Both the position numbers and the translations under genes were made by a program. A stretch of DNA of 64,000 bases from Membranihabitans marinus. Lineage in GTDB: Bacteria > Bacteroidota > Bacteroidia > Chitinophagales > Saprospiraceae. Every line of letters starts with the position of its first letter. Position 1 is the first letter of the stretch. Shown here piece by piece: positions 45,999-53,609 of this stretch. The notes beneath the pieces are model-generated. The model saw only the letters and a list, made by a program, of their open reading frames with translations. It was not told where the DNA came from and did not search any database. The DNA is taken from positions 23,735 to 87,734 of the forward strand of contig NZ_JAJQYA010000020.1 in NCBI RefSeq assembly GCF_021729155.1, written 5' to 3'.

Positions 45999-46032
45999 GC
46001 ATTCTAGATGCCAAATCATGGATCTAGAATGC
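45999..46032. terminator. Hairpin downstream of GH3 operon
   Basis: An 11-bp perfect stem, GCATTCTAGAT (45999-46009) with its mirror ATCTAGAATGC (46022-46032), has a 12-base loop. The T tract is weak, so termination is likely but not certain. Confidence 0.65.
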
Positions 46033-46109
46033 CTTAAAAGTATTTAGTATGAAAGTTTTAAAAAAAAATGATATATTTGAGATGAATCTGTTTTTAAGTA
46101 TATTGTTTT

Positions 46110-46146
46110 TCAAAAGGAGAAATCAGGAATGATATTCTCCTTTTGA
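46110..46146 (-). terminator. Hairpin downstream of M56 operon
   Basis: A 12-bp perfect stem TCAAAAGGAGAA (46110-46121) pairs with TTCTCCTTTTGA (46135-46146) around a 13-base loop. It sits 15 bases beyond the stop of the minus-strand M56 gene. With the hairpin at 45999 it separates two convergent operons. Confidence 0.7.
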
Positions 46147-46160
46147 CTTTTAGCTCCATA

Positions 46161-48860
46161 TTATTGTTTTACAAACATTTTTGATAATCTTTGATTTTCG
46201 TGCTCAATGATTAAGTAATAATTACCAGCCTTTATGCCGCTTAGATCGAGGTGGATATTAGCTTGGTTAGAGATAGTTTCTTCTCTTGTTTGTAGAACCT
46301 TACCTTGAATATCCAGTAATTTGATCTGGTATTCACCGGGTTCCACGGTTTTAAATTGGACATTGAGTTCTACCGTACTTGGATTAGGGTAAATCTGTAA
46401 GTCGTCTAATTCTAGAATTGGTTTTTCAGCTTCATTCACTAGGTTTTTAGTCGTGATCTCAATGGCGCCGTCTTTGGCTATGGAACCGTATTTGTCAATC
46501 GCATTTTGTCCCTTAAGAACATTGATGGATTGAATTTGATCCGGAGAAACATCATTGGGTTCAAAGGCCTTGTTCTCAATATTTTTGGTTTTACCGTCCA
46601 CTACAACCAATGGTTTTGCATTTGGATTGATTTGATTTTTCAACGTGGTCGAAGATTTATTATCTTGAGGATAGCTAACCACAACCAATTCTTGGATGGG
46701 ATTGACCATTAGGCTTCTATTTTGAGATGGTTTGGGGGGCAATCCCTCGATTTGAAATTTTACTGGTATGGTTAATGTCAAGTCTTCTGGAAGGTCGCTG
46801 ATTATATTGTGGTTCCATTCACCGGATTCCATGACGGATTCTATTGTTCTAGCCACTTCATCTCCCAGACCAGCACCTGGATCTCTTATGATGGTTACCT
46901 CGCTTATTTCACGATTCTTTTTTACAGTAAATGTCGCCACTACGGTGCCGTGAATGTTGTTTTCAATAGCCGTTTTCGGATAACGGACATCTCTTAAGAT
47001 TAAATTGATTAATTTTTTTTCAGAACAAATCCGTTTTGCACTAGCCGTTGATAAATCACTGCATTCCGCTAGATAAGGAAAGTTACTACTTTCCGTATTT
47101 GCGGCGGATTTGGTGTTTATAAAAACCATGCCGTCTACATTTTTCTCTCCGTATTTAGCCAAGGTAGCAGGATCTTTAAATACGGAAATGGACTCGATTT
47201 GATCTGCATGTATAATGTCGTCTATTTCGCTGGAAGGGGCTACTTTGTGGCGCTGTCCATCAATATATACAGCGATCTGGTCTTCTTGGTTGTCGGATTC
47301 TTCGTCTTCAAGGCTAAACTTTACGGGCAATAGAAACTGCACCCTTACCTTATTGCCTCTTTGTAATCCCGGCGTCCAATTTTGGTCTAAGTTATTCATT
47401 AATTTTGCCACTCGTATGGCTTCATCAGCTAGTCCAGCACCAGGATCTCGAATGGCCTTAAAAGTAGAAAGGCTGCCATCAGTTTCTACAACAAAGCTTA
47501 TAACAGCGTTGCCAGTGATATTTTTGTCTTTGGCCTCACTGGGGTATTTAAGGTTGTTATACAGAAAATCCAACATTTTTGTATCGGCACATCGTTTTCT
47601 ATCTAAGAGATCAATATCTTCACATCCCGGAAACATAGGCATCTGTTCGACAATTTTAAATACTTCTCCTTTTAATTTAGTATCTGCTTTTTCTGCTTCT
47701 GTTAATTCGATTTCTTTAATGGGACGAGATAATATGACTAATCCAGTAGTGATATCGGTTCCAAATGCAGCTTTAGCATCTTTAGCTTTCGTGCCATAAT
47801 ATCGCCAAGGTCCTTTTTTGCTGTATTCTTGCATTAATTCGTTGGTGATTTGACCTATTCGTTGACCATTGACATAGAGGATGTCAGTGGGTTGAATGAC
47901 GTATTCCCCACCTCTACTCATAATTTTTTCCCCAATTAAAGGGAGGGGAGGGATAGAGTCAACAGCCATGTTCGGTTGCACTGGTGTTTGTAACTGGCCT
48001 TGAGTAAATGAAAATAGCAAGGCCGCAAATGCGAAGATTGGAATGGCGACGAGATACTTTAACATCGCTTTTTGATTGGAAGGTTTACGAGTCATCATTT
48101 TGAATCTGTTTTTTAATTGTGAATAAATAAAGTGATTGGCTAGGGATAGCTGTAGGTTGGATTGTGCTTGATTTAGTAGTAGTTGGCCGTATTCTTTCTT
48201 GCTGCCCAATAAGCAGGCGGCTTCATCGGCCTCGTATTCATGAACTTCTTTAATTTCCTTGCGGTATAAAAAAACCATGGGATGAAACCAAAAAACAATA
48301 CATAGCAGCTCAATAAATAATATATCGACGGAGTGCCAAGAGGAGACATGTTTAATCTCATGTGCCATAATGCGTTCTTTGTGATTGCTGGATTCATACA
48401 AAAATTCAGTCCAATAAATGGCGTTGAGAAAAGAAAAAGGCATGTGGAGTTGTTGAGTTAGGACAAGTTGGTGGCCATTGGTAGACGATATTTTGGCCCC
48501 TTTTCGCAGAGCGTAAATTTCGTGTATGCCTTTGAATAGTTTAATGCTGGTTACCAACACCCCTAGTCCGTATATAGCTAAGAGGGTTATTTGCCACCAA
48601 GTCATCTGCGTTTCCCTAGTCGCAATGTCCCAACTTTCAATTTGGTAATTGACAGGAGCTAAATATATGGTGGTTAAACTTTCAGCTTTGTGCTGAAACA
48701 ATGTGGACCAATCGATTAAGGGAATAACAATGCCCAGAATAAGACCGGAAAGTAGATACCAACGATTGTACTTAAAGAAGGTCTCCCGCTTTAAGAACAA
48801 GTGGTAGGCTATGTACACAATCATCCAACAGATGGTCAATTGACTAAGGTAGGTAATCAT
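46161..48860 (-). CDS. BlaR1/M56-type membrane metallopeptidase with TonB C-terminal domains and T9SS-like tail
   Basis: This 899-residue sensor peptidase is paired with a BlaI-like repressor. Membrane helices lie near 3-19, 36-52, 90-108 and 262-285. The M56 zinc motif is HEIKH (His167 to His171) with EVHEYEADEAA downstream. The long extracytoplasmic part contains two TonB-C-like domains (about 435-515 and 620-705, each with the segment RDPGAGL), three short plug-like segments (for example ADQIESISVFKDPATLAKYG) and a C-terminal type A T9SS sorting-like domain (YPNPSTVELNVQF ... GIKAGNYYLIIE). It likely cleaves the repressor or its own tail on envelope stress. A T9SS domain on an integral membrane sensor is odd, although I recall similar Bacteroidota proteins. 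It is 2 bases from the blaI-like gene. Confidence 0.92.
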   Translation of the reverse strand: MITYLSQLTICWMIVYIAYHLFLKRETFFKYNRWYLLSGLILGIVIPLIDWSTLFQHKAESLTTIYLAPVNYQIESWDIATRETQMTWWQITLLAIYGLGVLVTSIKLFKGIHEIYALRKGAKISSTNGHQLVLTQQLHMPFSFLNAIYWTEFLYESSNHKERIMAHEIKHVSSWHSVDILFIELLCIVFWFHPMVFLYRKEIKEVHEYEADEAACLLGSKKEYGQLLLNQAQSNLQLSLANHFIYSQLKNRFKMMTRKPSNQKAMLKYLVAIPIFAFAALLFSFTQGQLQTPVQPNMAVDSIPPLPLIGEKIMSRGGEYVIQPTDILYVNGQRIGQITNELMQEYSKKGPWRYYGTKAKDAKAAFGTDITTGLVILSRPIKEIELTEAEKADTKLKGEVFKIVEQMPMFPGCEDIDLLDRKRCADTKMLDFLYNNLKYPSEAKDKNITGNAVISFVVETDGSLSTFKAIRDPGAGLADEAIRVAKLMNNLDQNWTPGLQRGNKVRVQFLLPVKFSLEDEESDNQEDQIAVYIDGQRHKVAPSSEIDDIIHADQIESISVFKDPATLAKYGEKNVDGMVFINTKSAANTESSNFPYLAECSDLSTASAKRICSEKKLINLILRDVRYPKTAIENNIHGTVVATFTVKKNREISEVTIIRDPGAGLGDEVARTIESVMESGEWNHNIISDLPEDLTLTIPVKFQIEGLPPKPSQNRSLMVNPIQELVVVSYPQDNKSSTTLKNQINPNAKPLVVVDGKTKNIENKAFEPNDVSPDQIQSINVLKGQNAIDKYGSIAKDGAIEITTKNLVNEAEKPILELDDLQIYPNPSTVELNVQFKTVEPGEYQIKLLDIQGKVLQTREETISNQANIHLDLSGIKAGNYYLIIEHENQRLSKMFVKQ

Positions 48861-48862
48861 AA

Positions 48863-49225
48863 TTATTGATTTTCGTTGTCTTCTAATTTTTCTAACAATT
48901 GATTGAGTTCATCAGAATTGATTTCTTTTTCTTTGACGAGAAAGGAAACAAGTTGATGAGCCGAACCGTCGAAATAATCTTGAACAAAGGTTTTAAGTCT
49001 GTTTTTACTATAGGTTTCGCGTTTTATGACGGGGTAATATTCGTGGGTTCTACCATAGGCTTTATGTTGTACAAATCCCTTTTTTTCTAAGATACGAACT
49101 ATGGAAGAAATCGTCGAATGTGGGGTCTCGGGATTGCCCATATATTGGATAATATCGCTGACGAGGCAGGGACTTATTTCCCAGATTATTTTCATGATGT
49201 CTTCTTCTGCTTTGGTAAGTTTCAT
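48863..49225 (-). CDS. BlaI/MecI/CopY-family transcriptional repressor
   Basis: This 120-residue winged-helix repressor starts MKLTKAEEDIMKIIWEI and has the recognition segment TPHSTISSIVRILEKKGFV followed by AYGRTHEYYPVI. The C-terminal half is the dimerisation and cleavage region. Members repress their own operon until the M56 partner triggers proteolysis. The ATG overlaps the stop of the upstream TPR gene in an ATGA, and the M56 gene starts 2 bases after its end, giving a three-gene operon. A perfect inverted repeat at 50457-50476 near the operon start is a candidate operator. Confidence 0.95.
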   Translation of the reverse strand: MKLTKAEEDIMKIIWEISPCLVSDIIQYMGNPETPHSTISSIVRILEKKGFVQHKAYGRTHEYYPVIKRETYSKNRLKTFVQDYFDGSAHQLVSFLVKEKEINSDELNQLLEKLEDNENQ

Positions 49226-50412
49226 TTTTTATCTGTTTTTTGTTGATGAATGATTTCTTTGAGGTATTGGATGCGCTCTTCCGCCATGAGTTTTGCCGTA
49301 CTGTCTCCCGTAGCGAGGTAGCGCTGATAATGATCGAAGGCTATACGCTTGTCTCTGTAATATAAGTCACTCAAACGAGCGATTTGATAGATGTATAAAT
49401 AATCAGCTTTGAGATGATAGGCTCTTTTGTAATCATCTAATGCCAGTTTTATTTTGCCTTTGGCTTCATGGGCATCACCTAGTAATTGATAATATTGATC
49501 CACCATGGGGCCAATGCCATAGGTGTAAATGGCCGTATCCAAATGCAATAATTGGTCGTCAATTCGGCCGAGTTTTCGATAGCCTTCCGATAGATAGTAG
49601 TGAATGCCTTCATCTCCTCGTCCGGCACGGATTAGTTTTTCAAAAATTTTTACTGAAGATTCAATTTGTTCGGTCTTATATAGGGCTATTCCATATAATT
49701 TTTGATTGATATGAGAGCTATCGCCAAGTGCTATTAATCGATCAGCCGTTTGTAGGGCTTGGCCGTATTCAGTGGTTTTAACTTCGGCAAATAATTGAAT
49801 TGAAAGTAATTTTTTACTGTTGGGTATTAGTACTACGGCCTTTTTTATGATTTCGAGACCTACAAAATATTCTTTTAGTGAGAAATGACTTTGAGCGAGT
49901 AATTGAATGGTTTCTATGTCATTGCTGTCACATCGGTTGGCTTTCCCAAAAGCATCAATAGCGGATATGAAATCTTGATTGGCCATATATACTTTGCCAA
50001 TGACTTTGTGAAAATAGCTATTAGTGGAATCCCTCATCGTTAGAGGTTGTAAAATAGATAGTGCGCGGTCGTATTCTTTATTGAAAATGTATACCTGAGC
50101 CAAGGACATTGAATAACTGGTGTTTTCTTCGTTTTCGATGGCTCGAATTAGAAAATCTTCAGCTTCATCCATGTGTCCCATATGATAATGGGCCATACCT
50201 ATATAATAGTATGAGGAAGCGGGATTGGATATTGGTGAGGCCGCGGATAATTCTAAATGTTGAATGGCTTCTGCATAGTTGAAATTGTAAAACTCCTTCA
50301 TTCCCATTTGGTAGTGAAGATTGGATTCTTGGTTTTGACCATACACATTGAGGTGGTTAACCGAGATGGTTAAAGCAAGGCAGTAGATGATATAGAGCTT
50401 TTTTATCCTCAT
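49222..50412 (-). CDS. TPR-repeat exported protein
   Basis: This 396-residue protein has a signal peptide (MRIKKLYIIYCLALTISVN, cleavage near VYGQ) followed by about nine tetratricopeptide-like repeats (YAEAIQHLELSAASP, SSYYYIGMAHYHMGHMDEAE, IGKVYMANQDFISAIDAFGK, GDAHEAKGKIKLALDDYKRA). It is a periplasmic or outer-membrane-associated scaffold, and its binding partner is unknown. As first gene of the operon with the BlaI-like repressor and M56 sensor, it may be part of the signal-sensing arm or a target of the response. Confidence 0.9.
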   Translation of the reverse strand: MRIKKLYIIYCLALTISVNHLNVYGQNQESNLHYQMGMKEFYNFNYAEAIQHLELSAASPISNPASSYYYIGMAHYHMGHMDEAEDFLIRAIENEENTSYSMSLAQVYIFNKEYDRALSILQPLTMRDSTNSYFHKVIGKVYMANQDFISAIDAFGKANRCDSNDIETIQLLAQSHFSLKEYFVGLEIIKKAVVLIPNSKKLLSIQLFAEVKTTEYGQALQTADRLIALGDSSHINQKLYGIALYKTEQIESSVKIFEKLIRAGRGDEGIHYYLSEGYRKLGRIDDQLLHLDTAIYTYGIGPMVDQYYQLLGDAHEAKGKIKLALDDYKRAYHLKADYLYIYQIARLSDLYYRDKRIAFDHYQRYLATGDSTAKLMAEERIQYLKEIIHQQKTDKK

Positions 50413-50449
50413 TTTTGAATCCGTAATTTCACTTCGTTAGCGCAATATA

Positions 50450-50457
50450 CAAATATA
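50450..50457 (-). promoter_or_regulatory. Candidate -7 box of TPR-BlaI-M56 operon
   Basis: On the minus strand this reads TATATTTG, a match to TAnnTTTG, 38 bases before the TPR start codon. It directly abuts the inverted repeat 50457-50476, so a repressor bound there would block polymerase. A TTG -33 element is not evident. Confidence 0.5.
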
Positions 50458-50476
50458 TAACGTAAAAATACGTTAT
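50457..50476. promoter_or_regulatory. Candidate BlaI-type operator
   Basis: A perfect inverted repeat, ATAACGTA-AAAA-TACGTTAT, lies immediately upstream of the candidate -7 box of the operon that encodes a BlaI-family repressor. Size and symmetry fit a dimeric winged-helix repressor. The sequence differs from the staphylococcal MecI site, so assignment rests on position. Confidence 0.55.
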
Positions 50477-50771
50477 TGAACTAAAATTTTAGTTGTAATC
50501 TTTTTTTATACTGTTTTTTTTGGGGTTTTTCCATTTGTAAAATCAATTGTAATGGGAGGGGTTTTGGCTTTGTAAATTGATTTATATTATATATTCCTGT
50601 ATTACCAACTAGGCGGTAATTAAAATTAAAGCCAGTTATTTATCTAGTTTATGCCATCGAAAAATGTAGATACATTGTTTCGAAAAATGATTTGATTAAG
50701 TTGTTTGTGTAATTATTTAAGTTATCTGTCGAAAAATTGCAATTGAATTAATGCTTTTAATACATTTTTTT

Positions 50772-50779
50772 TATATTTG
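50772..50779 (+). promoter_or_regulatory. Candidate -7 box of gene at 50852
   Basis: This reads TATATTTG, 72 bases before the start codon. The nearest TTG lies 26 bases upstream, further than the usual 19-21, so only the -7 half is supported. Confidence 0.4.
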
Positions 50780-50851
50780 CTTGCTTCCTTTTATGAAAAA
50801 CATATAACCTTTCGCTAAAAAACTTTTAGAACGTATAAAATCAAGTATTAA

Positions 50852-51412
50852 ATGAGTATAAATAGTGAGCTGCAGGCAATTGTTGAAACCTATGAAATTC
50901 TATCTCGACTTTCCTTTTCGGAACAAGCAAGAGTGTTGAAATGGTTAGAAAATAAATTGGAAGAAAATCAAAATTTGACAGAAGGAATAGACAGTGAAGT
51001 TTTGACCAGCATTCAAGATGAAGACTTTCCTATGATACATTCAACCAGTGGCAACAACTTTGTGGCCCAAGGGATAGGTCAATATAAAAATTTGAAAGCC
51101 TTATTGAGTGATATTAGTATTAAATCCTCATCAGATAAAACTTTACTTACCGCCGCTTTTATGCGCTCTCATCGAAAAATGGAACAATTTAAAGCTAGAG
51201 ATATTAGCAATACATTGAAAGAAATCGGGGAAAGTGTGCCTAATATTACCTTGGCCGTACAACAATTAATCAAAAAAGATTTGATTCAATATATAAAAGG
51301 AGGTAAAAAAGGTAAGCGTTTAGAGAAATTATTAGAATTTACTGAATACGGTGATGAAATCATACGTCGTGCTGTTGAAAATAAAGAATTGATGTTGCGT
51401 CGTCTAAGATAA
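50852..51412 (+). CDS. Orphan hypothetical protein, possible winged-helix DNA-binding
   Basis: This 186-residue cytoplasmic protein has no family I can name with certainty. The N-terminal third is helical (VETYEILSRLSFSEQARVLK, WLENKLEENQNL). The C-terminal half (about 88-180: KTLLTAAFMRSHRKMEQFKA, DISNTLKEIGESVPNITLAV, QQLIKKDLIQYIKGGKKGKR) has the order of helices and a basic wing typical of winged-helix domains. This suggests a regulator or nucleoid-associated protein. It is a single gene with a strong terminator and long non-coding flanks on both sides. Confidence 0.85.
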   Translation: MSINSELQAIVETYEILSRLSFSEQARVLKWLENKLEENQNLTEGIDSEVLTSIQDEDFPMIHSTSGNNFVAQGIGQYKNLKALLSDISIKSSSDKTLLTAAFMRSHRKMEQFKARDISNTLKEIGESVPNITLAVQQLIKKDLIQYIKGGKKGKRLEKLLEFTEYGDEIIRRAVENKELMLRRLR

Positions 51413-51436
51413 ATTTTAAGGATAAGCTGAGTTCTT

Positions 51437-51480
51437 AAAAGTTGTATTTCATACTGTGTATTGAGATACAACTTTTTTTT
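51437..51480 (+). terminator. Rho-independent terminator after orphan gene
   Basis: The arm AAAAGTTGTAT (51437-51447) pairs with ATACAACTTTT (51466-51476). The loop can form a further ATAC/GTAT pair, and a run of eight T follows. Confidence 0.9.
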
Positions 51481-51759
51481 ATTGCGAGTTTGTAGCTTTA
51501 AAATAGGGCAACGAATTTTTCTATTCTCTGCAGTTAAGAGATTGGGGTAATTTAATAATCTTAAAAAGCTTTGTTAATGACCAATTTTCCCAAGTTGTTA
51601 TGCTGAAGTTTTATAAGGTTGCAGTATAATGGATTTTTTGACTAAAGGTTAATGAGCTAATATTCAATATCTAAAATGTGGGTTAATTTGGTATTGCTAT
51701 ATTTCTTCTTTTAGCAGATGTAATCTAAAGTTTACCTGTATAGAATTGGGTATATTCTC

Positions 51760-51789
51760 TTATAATGCAATCAATTGATTGCATTATAA
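51760..51789. repeat. 30-bp perfect palindrome
   Basis: TTATAATGCAATCAA and its exact mirror make a fully self-complementary 30-base sequence without any spacer. It lies in a gene-poor region about 350 bases past the orphan gene and 460 bases before the end of pyrD. Function is unknown. Confidence 0.9.
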
Positions 51790-52249
51790 TGAAATCGATG
51801 CTTATTTTTTCCCGTTAAATGGGTTTTGTATTGTATTATTTTGGTGAAAAATGTTGGTTATTTACAATTATTGTAGATTTAATATTTTGAATTAAATTTT
51901 TATTGTTCTTATTTATATTAGTGATTTTGTTATTCAATGGGTTAAGGATATTAGAATAATTTCTATATTGACATTAGTTGGGTTGTGTGGTTGCCATTTT
52001 AATAGAAATATCTCTGTGAGACCTATTTTAATTCTTTTTCCTTTTAATTTACTATTTCAAATGACCTGCATAATGTATGCCCTTGGAAAATAGTCTATTG
52101 TCTATAAAATCTGTTGGATCATTGATTTTTGACAATACGCAGTTGCCAAATTGTAATATAGGTTACAATAGTTAAATTGGATTGGTGAAGCGGTGGGAAT
52201 ACTTTTTACCATATAGTAACCTCCAATATCAGCGGTGTTGTTCGAAATT

Positions 52250-53275
52250 TTAAATGATCGATTGCAGGATTTTTTTAACGAAATCTGGTCCTTGGTAAAT
52301 AAAACCTGTATATACTTGTACAAGATCAGCTCCCAATTCCAATTTTTGTACGACGGCTTCCGTATCGTGTACTCCTCCAGATGCGATAATGGTTTGATTG
52401 GATGATGTTCTCTCTTTGACTTGGGCTAATAACTGATTGGCTGCTCCCTGTAAAGGACGGCCACTCAAACCTCCAGCGCCTATATCTGCTACTGTAATAG
52501 GATCGGTATTTAAAGGTTGTCTGGCTATGGTAGTATTATTGGTTACAATGCCTTGAAGTCCAGTATGGGTAATGACTTCTATTATGTCATCTAATTGAGC
52601 CTCATTTATATCCGGTGCTATCTTAAGTAAAACAGGAGTATTTTTGTTATTGATATTTTGCACCTCACTAAGGATTCTCGTTAAACTTTCCTTGTTTTGT
52701 AATTCTCTTAATCCCGGGGTGTTGGGTGAGCTTACATTGATTACAAAGTAATCTACAAGTCCGTTTAAGGTGTTGAAGCATTGAACATAGTCCTTCCATG
52801 CATCTTCATTATTGGTGATTTTATTTTTGCCAATATTCCCTCCAATAATTAGATCTCCTTTTTCCAAATCTTTTAATCGGTTGGCCATTGCATCTACACC
52901 ATCGTTATTGAAACCCATACGATTGATTAAAGCTTGGTCTTTGGGAAGCCGAAATAATCTGGGTTTATCGTTACCAATCTGTGGTTTGGGGGTTACCGTT
53001 CCTATTTCAATAAAACCAAATCCCAGTTTGGAAAGATTGGCTATGTACTTGCCATCCTTGTCAAATCCCGCTGCCAGTCCTATGGGATTTTGAAATTCCA
53101 ATCCCATATGGCGACATTTTAGTTTTTCTGATTCCAGTGTAAATAATTGTTTGAAGATCGTGTGACTCAAAGGAAGTCGAAGGCTATTCTCAAACAAGGC
53201 CATAGCCATACCATGTGCTTTTTCAGGATCTTGTGAAAACAGTAGTGGCTTTATGATGGAATCGTATAGTAGCAT
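52250..53275 (-). CDS. pyrD: Dihydroorotate dehydrogenase (quinone), class 2
   Basis: This membrane-associated flavoenzyme of pyrimidine synthesis oxidises dihydroorotate to orotate with quinone as acceptor. It has 341 residues. The class 2 N-terminal helix region is present (MLLYDSIIKPLLFSQDPEKA). FMN and substrate motifs follow: NPIGLAAGFDKDGKYI, GFIEIGTVTPKPQIGNDKPR, INRMGFNNDG, INVSSPNTPGLRELQ (catalytic Ser), LLKIAPDI, IVTNNTT, GGLSGRPLQ, IIASGGV and LVQVYTGFIYQG. It stands alone, with no other pyr gene nearby, and is flanked by non-coding DNA on both sides. Confidence 0.97.
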   Translation of the reverse strand: MLLYDSIIKPLLFSQDPEKAHGMAMALFENSLRLPLSHTIFKQLFTLESEKLKCRHMGLEFQNPIGLAAGFDKDGKYIANLSKLGFGFIEIGTVTPKPQIGNDKPRLFRLPKDQALINRMGFNNDGVDAMANRLKDLEKGDLIIGGNIGKNKITNNEDAWKDYVQCFNTLNGLVDYFVINVSSPNTPGLRELQNKESLTRILSEVQNINNKNTPVLLKIAPDINEAQLDDIIEVITHTGLQGIVTNNTTIARQPLNTDPITVADIGAGGLSGRPLQGAANQLLAQVKERTSSNQTIIASGGVHDTEAVVQKLELGADLVQVYTGFIYQGPDFVKKILQSII

Positions 53276-53609
53276 AGCAGTTTATTTTTCGATTTTAGTA
53301 ATGATAGCTTAGGGTATAATTTTGCAAATATATAATAATGAATATTTAATTCAACTAGATTAATATAAGCGTCAATTATAAATTCATTTGGTTTGGTTGG
53401 TGATTTGGCTGATAATGGTCTAGGTTCAGGGAGATTACCTGACATCGAATGAAGAGGTGTGGAGGCTTATTGACTTTTTTCAGAAGATTTAAATGTACAA
53501 AAGAACATATAATCAATTGAAGTTTTAATTATTTAGGTTTTTCAGTCTTTATTGTTATTTTATAATTACAAAACTTATACATTGGATTTAAAGAGGTCGG
53601 TCTTTTATG
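53276..53609. other. Intergenic region with MITE remnant
   Basis: This is a 334-base gap between two minus-strand genes. It holds a fragment at 53370-53392 matching the right end of the element at 40986 (CGTCAATTATAAATTCATTT then GGT). There is no gene. The pyrD promoter must lie near its left end, but I could not identify it. Confidence 0.6.
53370..53392. repeat. Remnant of MITE-like element end
   Basis: The sequence matches the right end of the 40986-41146 element at all but one of 23 positions (TATAAATTC here, TATGAATTC there). The rest of the element is not recognisable here, so it is a decayed or solo end. Confidence 0.75.

Larger units (their letters stand above)
50413..50851. other. 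Divergent regulatory region, TPR operon / orphan gene
   Basis: This is a 439-base AT-rich gap between the TPR gene (minus) and the gene at 50852 (plus). It contains a minus-strand -7-like box (50450-50457), an adjoining 20-bp inverted repeat, and a plus-strand -7-like box (50772-50779). No gene is visible. Confidence 0.65.
51413..52249. other. Gene-poor region between orphan gene and pyrD
   Basis: This 837-base AT-rich stretch has no coding sequence that I can support. It contains the terminator at 51437 and the 30-bp palindrome at 51760. The rest shows no repeat or RNA-like structure recognisable by eye. Confidence 0.6.

Noticed and set aside
47215..47799. A 194-codon plus-strand frame opposite the M56 sensor gene
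   Set aside because: It is fully antisense to a gene with clear domains, and its Ser/Leu-rich composition is typical of a shadow frame.
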